From Streptococcus gallinaceus (GTDB lineage Bacteria; Bacillota; Bacilli; Lactobacillales; Streptococcaceae), in NCBI RefSeq assembly GCF_024170225.1, contig NZ_JALJXU010000005.1:1-64000 (forward strand): a DNA stretch of 64,000 nt, given 5' to 3'. Positions 35,765 to 45,264 of this stretch are shown here, in pieces; the first letter of the stretch is position 1; each line of letters begins with the position of its first letter. The position numbers and the translations under genes are program-made. The notes under the pieces are model-generated. The model had not been told where the DNA came from, did no database searches, and saw nothing but the letters and a program-made list of their open reading frames with translations.

Positions 35765-35885
35765 AAACGTTTTCAGGCTAAAAATCAATGATTTACCCAT
35801 TAAAAAATAAATTTCTGCAAAACGTTTGACATATTTTTTTATTGTGCTATAATGGAGAACGTAGAAAGATGTGAAAACACTTTCA
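35765..35885. promoter_or_regulatory. Divergent scr control region: two ScrR operators, scrA promoter, cre-like site
   Basis: AAACGTTT occurs at 35765-35772 (scrB side) and 35820-35827 (overlapping the scrA -35). The scrA promoter is TTGACA (35826-35831), 16 bases, TATAAT (35848-35853). TGAAAACACTTTCA (35872-35885) is a cre-like site with one mismatch just downstream of the start. LacI-type ScrR and CcpA control are both suggested. Confidence 0.75.
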
Positions 35886-35921
35886 AGAGATATAAAAAAT
35901 TATTTAAGGAGAATTTTGCAA

Positions 35922-37811
35922 ATGGCTTCAAACACTGAAATTGCAAAACAGGTCATTGACGCAATTGGTGGCGTTGAAAACGTGCGTAGTGTAGCGCACT
36001 GTGCAACTCGCCTTCGTGTCATGGTCAAAGATGAGTCCATCATCGATAAAGATGTTGTTGAAAACATCGAAAAAGTACAAGGTGCTTTCTTTAACTCAGG
36101 TCAATACCAAATTATCTTTGGCACTGGTACAGTAAACAAAATTTATGATGAAGTAGCAGCGCTTGGCTTGCCTACTGCATCAAAAGATGAGCAAAAAGAA
36201 GAAGCTGGCAAACAAGGTAACTGGTTCCAACGTGCTATCCGTACATTCGGTGACGTGTTTGTTCCATTGCTTCCTGCTATCGTAGCAACTGGTCTCTTCA
36301 TGGGTATCCGTGGAGCAATCAATAACGATACAGTTCTTGCTTTGTTTGGTACAACAGCAAAAGCATTCTCTGCTTCACAATTTTACACTTATACTGTGGT
36401 GTTGACAGATACAGCCTTTGCCTTCTTCCCAGCCTTGATTGCTTGGTCAGCCTTTAAAGTCTTTGGTGGAAATCCACTGCTTGGTCTTGTCTTGGGATTG
36501 ATGATGGTTAACTCTGCACTTCCAAATGCATGGGCTGTGGCATCAGGTGATGCGAAACCACTTATATTCTTTGGTTTTATCCCAGTTGTTGGTTACCAAA
36601 ACTCAGTGCTTCCAGCCTTCTTCGTAGGTTTGCTTGGTGCTAAGTTGGAAAAATGGTTGCACAAAAAAATTCCAGATGTATTGGACCTCTTGTTGGTACC
36701 ATTCTTGACATTCTTGGTAATGTCAGTCTTGGCACTCTTTATCATCGGACCTGTCTTCCACAAAGTTGAGTCTGGTGTTGAAATTGCTACAACTTGGTTG
36801 TTGTCATTGCCAATCGGCTTGGGCGGACTTATCCTTGGTGGTGTTCACCAAGTTATCGTTGTCACAGGTGTTCACCACATCTTCAACTTGCTTGAGTCTA
36901 ACTTGGTAACACAAACAGGTGCGGACCCATTGAACGCAATTATCACAGCTGCTATGACGGCACAACTTGGTGCAACTCTTGCGGTTGGTGTGAAAACAAA
37001 AAATCCTAAACTAAAAGCTCTTGCATTCCCAGCAGCACTTTCAGCTGGTCTCGGAATTACTGAACCTGCTATCTTCGGTGTTAACTTGCGTTACGGTAAA
37101 CCATTTGTAATGGGTCTTATCGCAGGTGCATTCGGTGGTTGGTTGGCAAATATCATGAACCTTGCAGGTACAAGCTTTGGTATTACCATCATCCCTGGTA
37201 CCCTTCTTTACCTCAATGGTCAAGTTCTTAAATACGTTATCATGGTTCTTGCCACAACAGCTCTTGCCTTTGTCTTGACATATATGTTTGGTTATGAAGA
37301 TGAAGTGAAAGCTGATGAAAAAGAAGAAGTAGCTGTAACTCCAGTTGCAACACTTGCTGAAGAAACATTGATTTCACCACTTTCAGGCGACGTAGTTGCT
37401 CTTGAAAATGTAAATGACCCAGTCTTCTCATCAGGAGCTATGGGGAAAGGTCTTGCTGTTAAACCTTCTGAAGGTGTTGTTTACGCACCAGCAGATGCTG
37501 AAGTAACCATTGCTTTTGAAACAGGTCATGCCTACGGTTTGAAAACTGCCTCAGGTGCAGAATTGTTGATCCACATCGGTATTGACACAGTTTCCATGAA
37601 CGGTAACGGTTTTGAAAAATTGGTCGCAGCTGGTGATAAAGTCACTGCGGGTACACCAATCGCTAAATTTGACGCAGCGAAAATTGCTGAAGCTGGTTTG
37701 GATGACACAACTATGATCATCGTGACAAATACAGCTGACTTTACAACAGTTGATGGATTTGCATCAGGTACAGTTGCACACGGTGCTGACTTTATTAAAG
37801 TTGTAAAATAA
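35922..37811 (+). CDS. scrA: Sucrose-specific PTS permease, EIIBCA
   Basis: Start at ATG 35922 (MASNTEIAKQ), with AAGGAG 9 bases upstream; in-frame codons before it lie in the promoter leader. 629 residues in the order IIB (phospho-cysteine C27 in HCATRLR), IIC (membrane, with GITEPAIFGVNLRYG), IIA (phospho-histidine H551 in LLIHIGID). Imports sucrose as sucrose-6-phosphate for ScrB. Trehalose is a less likely substrate given the scrB/scrR/scrK neighbours. Confidence 0.94.
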   Translation: MASNTEIAKQVIDAIGGVENVRSVAHCATRLRVMVKDESIIDKDVVENIEKVQGAFFNSGQYQIIFGTGTVNKIYDEVAALGLPTASKDEQKEEAGKQGNWFQRAIRTFGDVFVPLLPAIVATGLFMGIRGAINNDTVLALFGTTAKAFSASQFYTYTVVLTDTAFAFFPALIAWSAFKVFGGNPLLGLVLGLMMVNSALPNAWAVASGDAKPLIFFGFIPVVGYQNSVLPAFFVGLLGAKLEKWLHKKIPDVLDLLLVPFLTFLVMSVLALFIIGPVFHKVESGVEIATTWLLSLPIGLGGLILGGVHQVIVVTGVHHIFNLLESNLVTQTGADPLNAIITAAMTAQLGATLAVGVKTKNPKLKALAFPAALSAGLGITEPAIFGVNLRYGKPFVMGLIAGAFGGWLANIMNLAGTSFGITIIPGTLLYLNGQVLKYVIMVLATTALAFVLTYMFGYEDEVKADEKEEVAVTPVATLAEETLISPLSGDVVALENVNDPVFSSGAMGKGLAVKPSEGVVYAPADAEVTIAFETGHAYGLKTASGAELLIHIGIDTVSMNGNGFEKLVAAGDKVTAGTPIAKFDAAKIAEAGLDDTTMIIVTNTADFTTVDGFASGTVAHGADFIKVVK

Positions 37812-37827
37812 GGTGATAAAAAACTGA

Positions 37828-37857
37828 AATAGAAAAGGGCGAAAGCCTTTTTCTATT
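37828..37857 (+). terminator. scrA terminator
   Basis: 13-base near-perfect stem AATAGAAAAGGGC / GCCTTTTTCTATT with GAAA tetraloop; works on both strands. Confidence 0.85.
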
Positions 37858-37858
37858 G

Positions 37859-37887
37859 TTTAAAACGGTTACAAAATGTGATATAAT
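37859..37887 (+). promoter_or_regulatory. scrK promoter
   Basis: TTTAAA (37859-37864), 17 bases, TATAAT (37882-37887) with TGA upstream. AAACGGTT inside the spacer is a degenerate ScrR-type half-site. Confidence 0.55.
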
Positions 37888-37915
37888 GGAGCAAGATTAA
37901 AACAAGGAGAGAAAG

Positions 37916-38794
37916 ATGACAAAATTATATGGAAGCCTTGAGGCTGGTGGGACAAAATTTGTTTGTGCAGTTGGTGATGAGGAGTTTCAGGTTGTCGAAA
38001 AAACACAATTTCCAACAACAACACCTTATGAGACAATTGAGCGGACGGTCGAGTTTTTCAAGCGCTATGAAGACCGCTTGGCAGGAGTTGCGATTGGTTC
38101 TTTCGGTCCAATTGATATTGACCAAAACTCACCAACTTACGGTTATGTGACAACCACACCAAAACCTCACTGGTCAAACGTTGATTTGTTGGGTTTAATT
38201 GCAAAAAAATTTAAAATTCCTTTCTACTTTACGACAGACGTAAACTCATCTGCATTTGGTGAAACCATTGTTCGTAAAGGCGTGCGTAGCCTGGTTTATT
38301 ATACGATTGGAACAGGTATCGGAGCAGGTGCCATTCAAAATGGTGAATTTATCGGAGGCTTGGGTCATACTGAAGCTGGGCATACTTATGTAGCCTTGCA
38401 TCCGCAGGACCAAGCACGTGCATTCAACGGTGTATGTCCCTTCCACAATGGCTGTTTAGAAGGTTTAGCGGCAGGTCCTTCATTGGAAGCTCGTACAGGA
38501 ATTCGTGGTGAGTTGATCGAGCAAAATTCAGATGTGTGGGATGTACAAGCTTATTACATTGCCCAAGCTGCTGTTCAAGCGACCTTGCTTTATCGTCCAC
38601 AAGTCATCGTTTTCGGTGGTGGCGTTATGGCGCAAGAGCACATGTTGCGTCGTGTTCGTGAAAAATTCACTTCTTTGATGAATGGCTACTTGCCAACACC
38701 AGATGTGACAGAATACATCGTGACATCGGCAGTTGCTGAAAATGGTTCTGCTACACTCGGTAACTTTGCACTTGCAAAACAAATTTCAGAATAA
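37916..38794 (+). CDS. scrK: Fructokinase, ROK family
   Basis: 292 residues. The ROK ATP motif is at the N-terminus (GSLEAGGTKFVCAVG), the sugar-binding segment is GLGHTEAGH, and the zinc motif is CPFHNGCLEG. It phosphorylates fructose released by ScrB. AGGAGAG before ATG 37916. Separate promoter and terminator place it as its own unit beside scrA. Confidence 0.93.
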   Translation: MTKLYGSLEAGGTKFVCAVGDEEFQVVEKTQFPTTTPYETIERTVEFFKRYEDRLAGVAIGSFGPIDIDQNSPTYGYVTTTPKPHWSNVDLLGLIAKKFKIPFYFTTDVNSSAFGETIVRKGVRSLVYYTIGTGIGAGAIQNGEFIGGLGHTEAGHTYVALHPQDQARAFNGVCPFHNGCLEGLAAGPSLEARTGIRGELIEQNSDVWDVQAYYIAQAAVQATLLYRPQVIVFGGGVMAQEHMLRRVREKFTSLMNGYLPTPDVTEYIVTSAVAENGSATLGNFALAKQISE

Positions 38795-38810
38795 ATTCAA
38801 CAAATGATAG

Positions 38811-38836
38811 GAGCTGGTCTAGAAAGGCCAGCTTTT
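38811..38836 (+). terminator. scrK terminator
   Basis: AGCTGG(T)CT / AG(G)CCAGCT followed by TTTT. Confidence 0.75.
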
Positions 38837-38901
38837 CATTTACGAAGCAGGTGCTTTTTGGTATGATGGCAGTAAGAAATCATCGTTTAAAGGAGATTGT
38901 G

Positions 38902-39843
38902 ATGGCACAACCGTTATTTTTAAAATCAGTTTTGCAAGAAAAAATTTGGGGTGGTAGTCGTTTAGCTACCGAGTTTGGTTATGATTTACCAAGTGACAAG
39001 GTAGGGGAATATTGGGCCGTATCTGCTCATCCAAATGGTGTTTCTATTGTTGAAAATGGGGAGTTTGCCGGTCGTAAACTAGACGAACTCTATGCAAATG
39101 AGCCAGCTCTTTTTGGAAATAGCCAAGAGCCTGTTTTCCCTTTGTTGATCAAGATACTGGATGCCAATGACTGGTTAAGTGTTCAAGTTCACCCGGATGA
39201 CCAATATGGTATGGAGCATGAAGGAGAGTTAGGGAAGACCGAGTGTTGGTATATCTTGTCTGCTGACGAAGGTGCCGAGATTATCTACGGGCACAATGCT
39301 CGGACGCGCGAAGAATTAGCGGCTATGATTGATGCAAAAGATTGGGACCATTTGCTAACGCACATACCGGTCAAAGCAGGTGACTTTTTCTATGTGCCGA
39401 GCGGAACCATGCACGCGATTGGAAAAGGCATTATGATTTTGGAGACGCAACAGTCTAGCGATACGACTTATCGTGTTTATGATTTTGATCGTCGCGACGA
39501 TGCGGGTAATCTCCGTGAGCTTCATATCCAGCAATCAATTGATGTGATGACGATTGGACCCGTGGCGAATTCTTACCCAGATACTATTTCTGTGGGCAAT
39601 CTGCAAGCGACTACTTTTGTTAGCAATGCCTTCTTCACGGTTTATAAATGGCAGGTTTCAGGATCGGTTGAGATGAAAAAGACGGCTGATTACACGCTAG
39701 TAAGTGTTTTGTCCGGTCAAGGTTCCTTGACAGTTGATGGGGAAACTTATCCACTGACAAAAGGTCAACATTTTATCCTACCTGCAACTGTGGAGGGATG
39801 GACATTTGATGGAGAACTGGAAATGATTGCTAGCCATGCCTAA
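38902..39843 (+). CDS. manA: Mannose-6-phosphate isomerase, class I
   Basis: ATG 38902 (MAQPLFLKSVLQEKIWGG) is chosen because AAAGGAG lies 6 bases before; earlier in-frame codons lack one. 313 residues, short Firmicute type. Zinc ligands appear in QVHPDD, GKTECWY and SGTMHAIG. It interconverts mannose-6-P and fructose-6-P, feeding PTS mannose into glycolysis. It follows scrK, a frequent order in streptococci. Confidence 0.92.
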   Translation: MAQPLFLKSVLQEKIWGGSRLATEFGYDLPSDKVGEYWAVSAHPNGVSIVENGEFAGRKLDELYANEPALFGNSQEPVFPLLIKILDANDWLSVQVHPDDQYGMEHEGELGKTECWYILSADEGAEIIYGHNARTREELAAMIDAKDWDHLLTHIPVKAGDFFYVPSGTMHAIGKGIMILETQQSSDTTYRVYDFDRRDDAGNLRELHIQQSIDVMTIGPVANSYPDTISVGNLQATTFVSNAFFTVYKWQVSGSVEMKKTADYTLVSVLSGQGSLTVDGETYPLTKGQHFILPATVEGWTFDGELEMIASHA

Positions 39844-39860
39844 TAAATGCACGTGCTTCC

Positions 39861-39889
39861 TTGAAAAAATCCTATCATTGTGGTAAAAT
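39861..39889 (+). promoter_or_regulatory. secA promoter
   Basis: TTGAAA (39861-39866), 17 bases, TAAAAT (39884-39889), extended by TGG. Confidence 0.75.
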
Positions 39890-39925
39890 AGGGTATTGAA
39901 CTGAAATAAAATTAGGAAGTATATG

Positions 39926-42457
39926 ATGGCAAAAAATATCCTACGTTCTCTTGTTGAAAACGACAAGGGTGAGTTAAAAAAGTTAGAAAAAATGGCAGAC
40001 AAGGTTATCGCCTTTGCAGACCAAATGGCTGCATTGTCAGATGAAGCCTTGCAAGCAAAAACTGCAGAATTTAAAGAACGCTACCAAAAAGGCGAAAGTC
40101 TAGATGATTTGCTTTACGAAGCTTTTGCGGTAGTACGCGAAGCTTCAAAACGTGTATTGGGATTGTACCCCTACCCAGTCCAAATCATGGGTGGTATCGT
40201 TCTTCACCACGGTGATGTACCAGAAATGCGTACGGGTGAAGGGAAAACCTTGACGGCGACTATGCCCGTTTACCTGAATGCCCTTGCAGGCGAAGGCGTC
40301 CACGTTGTAACGGTCAATGAGTACCTTGCAACTCGTGATGCGACTGAAATGGGTGAGCTTTACTCTTGGCTGGGCTTGTCTGTCGGAATTAACTTGGCAG
40401 CCAAATCATCATTTGAAAAACGTGAAGCCTACAACTGTGACATCACTTATTCAACCAACTCAGAAATTGGTTTTGACTACTTGCGTGATAACATGGTTGT
40501 TCGTGCGGAAGACATGGTACAACGTCCATTGAACTATGCCTTGGTCGACGAAGTAGACTCTGTTTTGATTGACGAAGCTCGTACACCGCTCATCGTATCA
40601 GGTGCGACAAATTCTGAAACCAACCAACTTTACTTCATGGCAGATAGCTTTGTGAAGTCATTGGCTGAGGATGATTACATTATTGATGTGTCATCAAAAG
40701 CGATTGGTTTGTCAGATTCAGGTATTGATAAAGCTGAAAAGTTCTTCCGCTTGAACAACTTGTACGACATCGAAAACGTAGCTCTTACGCACTTTATCGA
40801 TAATGCGCTTCGTGCTAACTACATCATGATTTACGACATTGATTACTTGGTCAATGATGAGCAAGAAGTCATGATTATCGATCCATTTACAGGTCGTACA
40901 ATGGAAGGGCGTCGTTACTCAGATGGCCTCCACCAAGCGATTGAAGCCAAAGAAGGCGTTCCTGTTCAAAATGAATCGAAAACAAGTGCCTCAGTAACCT
41001 ACCAAAACCTTTTCCGTATGTATAAAAAATTGTCAGGTATGACGGGTACTGGTAAAACTGAGGAAGAAGAGTTCCGTGAAATCTACAACATCCGTGTAGT
41101 ACAAATCCCAACCAATAAGCCAATTGCGCGTGTTGACCACGAAGATTTGCTCTACCCAAGTTTGGAATACAAGTTCAATGCAGTTGTGGCGGATGTAAAA
41201 GCTCGTTACGAAAAAGGGCAACCTGTCTTGGTTGGTACTGTTGCGGTTGAAACATCAGACCTCCTTTCAAAACGTTTAGTAGCGGCAGGAGTTCCGCACG
41301 AAGTACTTAATGCGAAAAATCACTTCCGTGAAGCTCAAATCATCATGAATGCTGGGCAGCGTGGTGCGGTTACAATCGCAACCAACATGGCTGGTCGTGG
41401 TACGGATATCAAGTTAGGCCCTGGCGTTCGTGAACTTGGCGGACTTTGTGTTATTGGTACAGAGCGCCATGAAAGCCGTCGTATTGACAATCAGCTTCGT
41501 GGACGTTCAGGTCGTCAAGGTGATCCAGGTGAGTCACAATTCTATCTTTCATTGGAAGATGACTTGATGAAACGTTTTGGTTCAGAGCGCATCAAAACCT
41601 TTATGGAGCGTATGAATCTGACAGAAGAAGAATCTGTTATCAAGTCAGGTATGTTGACGCGCCAAGTTGAAGGTGCACAAAAGCGTGTTGAAGGAAATAA
41701 CTACGATTCTCGTAAACAAATTCTTCAATATGACGATGTCATGCGTGAGCAACGTGAAATCATCTACAGCCAGCGTCATGATGTGATTACCGCTGACCGT
41801 GACCTTGCTCCTGAAATCAAGGGCATGATTAAGCGCACAATCGACCGTCAGGTAGATGGGCACAAGGCGAGTAAACGCGATGAAGCCATTGATGCTATTC
41901 TGAAATTTGCCCAAGTTAATTTGGTGGCAGAAGATTCAATCAGCCGTGCTGACTTGGAAGGCAGAACAGATGATCAAATCAAAAATGACCTCTTCCAACG
42001 TGCAGTTGCTGTTTATGATAGTCAAATTGCAAAATTACGTGAAGAAGAGCGCGTTCGTGAGTTCCAAAAAGTCTTGATTCTCCGCGTGGTAGACAATAAA
42101 TGGACAGACCACATCGACGCACTTGACCAATTGCGTAATGCAGTTAGCCTTCGTGGTTACGCTCAAAACAACCCAGTTGTTGAGTACCAATCAGAAGCCT
42201 TTACGATGTTCAATGACATGATTGGGGCTATCGAGTTTGACGTTACTCGTCTCATGATGAAAGCACAAATTCATGACAATATTGAACGTGAACGTACAAG
42301 CCAAGAGGCACATACAACTGCAGTTAAGAATATCATTCCAGGACAAGCTCAAGCTGTCGCTACACCAACTTTTGAAGGTGTTGACCGCAATGATCCATGT
42401 CCATGCGAATCTGGTAAAAAATTCAAAAACTGTCACGGACGTGCTGGTTTACAATAA
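39926..42457 (+). CDS. secA: Preprotein translocase ATPase SecA
   Basis: 843 residues. Walker A is in MRTGEGKTL (about 101-109), the DEAD-type box is [15 protein letters not shown], and helicase motif VI is [13 protein letters not shown]. The C-terminal zinc tail is [16 protein letters not shown], which binds SecB-like partners or ribosomes. ATG 39926 is preferred because AGGA is 8 bases upstream; ATG 39923 is adjacent. This is the general SecA1, not the accessory SecA2 of glycoprotein export. Confidence 0.97.
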   Translation: MAKNILRSLVENDKGELKKLEKMADKVIAFADQMAALSDEALQAKTAEFKERYQKGESLDDLLYEAFAVVREASKRVLGLYPYPVQIMGGIVLHHGDVPEMRTGEGKTLTATMPVYLNALAGEGVHVVTVNEYLATRDATEMGELYSWLGLSVGINLAAKSSFEKREAYNCDITYSTNSEIGFDYLRDNMVVRAEDMVQRPLNYALVDEVDSVLIDEARTPLIVSGATNSETNQLYFMADSFVKSLAEDDYIIDVSSKAIGLSDSGIDKAEKFFRLNNLYDIENVALTHFIDNALRANYIMIYDIDYLVNDEQEVMIIDPFTGRTMEGRRYSDGLHQAIEAKEGVPVQNESKTSASVTYQNLFRMYKKLSGMTGTGKTEEEEFREIYNIRVVQIPTNKPIARVDHEDLLYPSLEYKFNAVVADVKARYEKGQPVLVGTVAVETSDLLSKRLVAAGVPHEVLNAKNHFREAQIIMNAGQRGAVTIATNMAGRGTDIKLGPGVRELGGLCVIGTERHESRRIDNQLRGRSGRQGDPGESQFYLSLEDDLMKRFGSERIKTFMERMNLTEEESVIKSGMLTRQVEGAQKRVEGNNYDSRKQILQYDDVMREQREIIYSQRHDVITADRDLAPEIKGMIKRTIDRQVDGHKASKRDEAIDAILKFAQVNLVAEDSISRADLEGRTDDQIKNDLFQRAVAVYDSQIAKLREEERVREFQKVLILRVVDNKWTDHIDALDQLRNAVSLRGYAQNNPVVEYQSEAFTMFNDMIGAIEFDVTRLMMKAQIHDNIERERTSQEAHTTAVKNIIPGQAQAVATPTFEGVDRNDPCPCESGKKFKNCHGRAGLQ

Positions 42458-42469
42458 ATAGAGGAATGA

Positions 42470-42508
42470 GGGCTGGAGGTGTGAATCAAATCACCAACCA
42501 GCCCTTTT
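42470..42508 (+). terminator. secA terminator
   Basis: Stem GGGCTGG (A) GGTG / CACC (AA) CCAGCCC followed by TTTT. Confidence 0.85.
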
Positions 42509-42517
42509 GAGATAGAT

Positions 42518-42880
42518 ATGATTATTGGACATGGAATAGATTTGCAGGATATTTCTGCTATCGAATCCGCATATGTGAAGCGCCCCCGTTTTGCCGAAAA
42601 GGTTTTAACCTTGAGGGAATTGGAACGGTTTCACATCTTGAGTGGAAAACGAAAAATCGAATATCTGGCAGGACGGTGGGCGGCTAAAGAAGCATTCTCA
42701 AAAGCTTGGGGGACAGGTATTGGAAGCTTGGGGTTTCATGATATTGAGATTTTGAATGATGAGAAAGGTGTCCCCTATGTGAATAAATCGCCTTTTAATG
42801 GGAAAGCTTGGCTGAGCATTAGCCATTCCGGACAATATGTGCAAGCCAGCTTGATTTTGGAGGAAGAAGATGAAAGCTAG
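42518..42880 (+). CDS. acpS: Holo-acyl-carrier-protein synthase
   Basis: 120 residues. Conserved GHGIDLQDI (Mg-binding Asp at residue 8) and [16 protein letters not shown] (Mg-binding Glu) mark a phosphopantetheinyl transferase of the AcpS class. It turns apo-AcpP (gene at 49919) into the active carrier. The stop overlaps alr by 11 bases, the usual acpS-alr coupling in Firmicutes. Confidence 0.96.
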   Translation: MIIGHGIDLQDISAIESAYVKRPRFAEKVLTLRELERFHILSGKRKIEYLAGRWAAKEAFSKAWGTGIGSLGFHDIEILNDEKGVPYVNKSPFNGKAWLSISHSGQYVQASLILEEEDES

Positions 42881-43973
42881 TATACATAGACCAACTGTAG
42901 CGCGTGTAGATGTCGAAGCTATTGCAGATAATTTTCAACAAGTAATGGCGCATTTGTCGGCTGAAACCAAAGGCTTGGCCGTTGTCAAAGCCAATGCCTA
43001 CGGTCATGGTGTCCAGCAAGTTGCAAGACAATTGGCGCCTTTGGTAGATGGTTTTTGCGTGTCAAATATAGATGAAGCCCTAGATTTGCGCCAATCTGGC
43101 ATTGAGGCACCGATTCTTGTCCTTGGGGTCGTTCCAATATCGGTTGCTCAACTAGCTATAGACTTTAATATCACTCTGGCAGTAGCCAGCTTGGAATGGG
43201 TATATTTACTACTGGAAACTAGCTTGGACTTGGATAACTTGATTGTGCATCTGAAGGTCGACAGTGGTATGGGACGAATTGGCTTTAGAAATAAAACTGA
43301 GCTAGAAACAGCCCAAGAGCTTCTGCTTGAAAATGGAGCATCCGTGCAAGGGATTTTTACACATTTTGCAACGGCGGATGAGCAAGATCAGCAGCAATTT
43401 GAGGCACAACTTGCCTTCTTCCAAGAATTGATTCGTAGTCTGGACAGTTGTCCGCAGCTGGTGCATGCTAGTAACTCTGCAACCAGCATCTGGCATCCGG
43501 AGACAGTCTTTAATGCGGTGCGTTTAGGAGATGTGCTTTACGGGCTGAATCCAAGCGGTCGTACCTTGGAGATGCCCTATCCGATTCAACCAGCTCTTTC
43601 TCTGACTTCAGAATTGGTGCATGTCAAGCAAGTAGAAAGTGGTGCCAAGGTCGGCTATGGTGGGACCTACACTGCCTCGGGTGAGGAGTGGATTGGTACG
43701 GTACCAATTGGCTATGCGGATGGTTTTATCCGCAAAATGCAAGGATTCAAGGTCTTGGTTGATGGTCAATTTTGTCCCGTTGTTGGACGTGTTTCTATGG
43801 ATCAAATCACCCTACGATTGCCTCGCTCTTATCCGATTGGTACGCGAGTGACTCTCATCGGGGAAGATAATGATCAGGAGATTACGACGCAGGATTGGGC
43901 GGATTATCTTCAAACTATCAATTATGAGGTGGTCTGTCTGCTTTCAGACCGTATTCCGAGAGTATATGATTAA
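42870..43973 (+). CDS. alr: Alanine racemase
   Basis: 367 residues. PLP lysine K40 is in [10 protein letters not shown]; the catalytic tyrosine region is [10 protein letters not shown], and the C-terminal beta domain holds VGRVSMDQ. It supplies D-alanine for peptidoglycan and teichoic acids. The start lies within the end of acpS, GGAGGAAG upstream. A terminator follows. Confidence 0.96.
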   Translation: MKASIHRPTVARVDVEAIADNFQQVMAHLSAETKGLAVVKANAYGHGVQQVARQLAPLVDGFCVSNIDEALDLRQSGIEAPILVLGVVPISVAQLAIDFNITLAVASLEWVYLLLETSLDLDNLIVHLKVDSGMGRIGFRNKTELETAQELLLENGASVQGIFTHFATADEQDQQQFEAQLAFFQELIRSLDSCPQLVHASNSATSIWHPETVFNAVRLGDVLYGLNPSGRTLEMPYPIQPALSLTSELVHVKQVESGAKVGYGGTYTASGEEWIGTVPIGYADGFIRKMQGFKVLVDGQFCPVVGRVSMDQITLRLPRSYPIGTRVTLIGEDNDQEITTQDWADYLQTINYEVVCLLSDRIPRVYD

Positions 43974-43978
43974 AACAA

Positions 43979-44000
43979 AAGAGGCCCGTGGCCTCTTTTT
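43979..44000 (+). terminator. alr terminator
   Basis: AGAGGCC / GGCCTCT with CGT loop, then TTTT. Confidence 0.88.
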
Positions 44001-44005
44001 CTAAC

Positions 44006-44034
44006 TTGACAATCTCCCTTTTCAAGCGTATAAT
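44006..44034 (+). promoter_or_regulatory. nagA promoter
   Basis: Perfect consensus TTGACA (44006-44011), 17 bases, TATAAT (44029-44034). Confidence 0.88.
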
Positions 44035-44073
44035 GAAGGAAAATATCGGTATAGACCAAAAAAGGAGGAAGAC

Positions 44074-45222
44074 ATGTCGCGATATATCCATGTGAAGTCA
44101 GTGATTTTGGCAGAAAAAGAAGTAGAAAATGCTTATCTAGAAGTAACTGAAGACGGTCTCTTTGGTGAGATTTTTCTAGAAAAGCCAGATGGTGAGATTG
44201 AAGATTATAGTCAATATATATTGGCTCCAGGATTGGTTGATACCCATATCCATGGCTACGCCTCACACGATGTTATGGACAATGATTTTGAAGGAATTAA
44301 AGTCATCTCAGAAGGCTTGCTTTCTTGTGGCGTTACGTCATGGTTGCCAACGACTTTGACAGATACGACAGAGAATTTGGATGCTGTTTGTGAGACAATT
44401 GGTCTTCACGCTGGTGAGGAAAAAGGTGCCAAGATTCAGGGTATTTTCCTAGAAGGTCCATTTTTCACTGAAAAGTACAAAGGTGCTCAAAATCCAAAAT
44501 ACATGAGCGATCCTGTCATTGAACGGTTGGATAAGTGGCACAGTTTGTCCAGAGGCCTTGTTAATAAAATTGCCATCGCTCCAGAGCGTAAAGGCGTGAA
44601 AGAATTTATTGATTTTGCAAATAGCAAGTCCATCCATACAGCTTTAGCCCATAGTGATGCGACATTTAACCAAGCCAAGGCGGCGGTAGAGGCAGGTGCC
44701 AACATCTTTGTTCATGTCTACAACGGAATGAGCGGTCTACATCATCGTGAGCCGGGTATGGTTGGGGCAGCGCTTGAGCTAGATAAAGTTTTTGCAGAAG
44801 TCATTTGTGATGGACATCATGTCCATCCTGCTGCGGCAGACATTGTTTTCAAGGCACGTGGCGCGGAAGAAACAGTTTTAATCACAGATTGTATGCGCGC
44901 AGGAGGTCAAGGTGAAGGTGAATCTAGACTGGGCGAGTTTGAAGTTGTGGTCAAAGATGGGACAGCTCGTTTGAAAGAGACAGGCAATCTTGCAGGTTCT
45001 ATCCTAGAATTGGTTCAGGCTGTTGAAAATGTAGTGAAATGGGGCTTAGTTTCCTTACCAGATGCTCTACGGATGGCCTCTTTGGCTCCTGCCAAATCGG
45101 TAGGCATTGACAATGTTTGTGGACAAATTCTACCAGGACGAGCAGCTGACTTCATCCTCGTAGACGATCAAGGACATTTGAAAGTTACCTATCTCGATGG
45201 TGTCAAACGTTTTGAAAAATAA
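44074..45222 (+). CDS. nagA: N-acetylglucosamine-6-phosphate deacetylase
   Basis: 382 residues, amidohydrolase fold. Metal-binding DTHIHGY, FLEGPF, ALAHSDAT and VHVYNGMSGLHHREPG, and the catalytic Asp in LITDCMRAGG are all seen. It produces glucosamine-6-phosphate from GlcNAc-6-P for glycolysis or wall synthesis. This fits the upstream endo-GlcNAc-ase, though they are not in one operon. AGGAGG before ATG 44074. No cre site is apparent. Confidence 0.95.
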   Translation: MSRYIHVKSVILAEKEVENAYLEVTEDGLFGEIFLEKPDGEIEDYSQYILAPGLVDTHIHGYASHDVMDNDFEGIKVISEGLLSCGVTSWLPTTLTDTTENLDAVCETIGLHAGEEKGAKIQGIFLEGPFFTEKYKGAQNPKYMSDPVIERLDKWHSLSRGLVNKIAIAPERKGVKEFIDFANSKSIHTALAHSDATFNQAKAAVEAGANIFVHVYNGMSGLHHREPGMVGAALELDKVFAEVICDGHHVHPAAADIVFKARGAEETVLITDCMRAGGQGEGESRLGEFEVVVKDGTARLKETGNLAGSILELVQAVENVVKWGLVSLPDALRMASLAPAKSVGIDNVCGQILPGRAADFILVDDQGHLKVTYLDGVKRFEK

Positions 45223-45228
45223 AAAATA

Positions 45229-45260
45229 AAAAGCTGAGAAAAGTACTTCTCAGCTTTTTA
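45229..45260. terminator. Convergent terminator of nagA and the aspartokinase gene
   Basis: AAAAGCTGAGAA / TTCTCAGCTTTT with flanking A and T tracts; functional on both strands. Confidence 0.9.
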
Positions 45261-45264
45261 TGGT

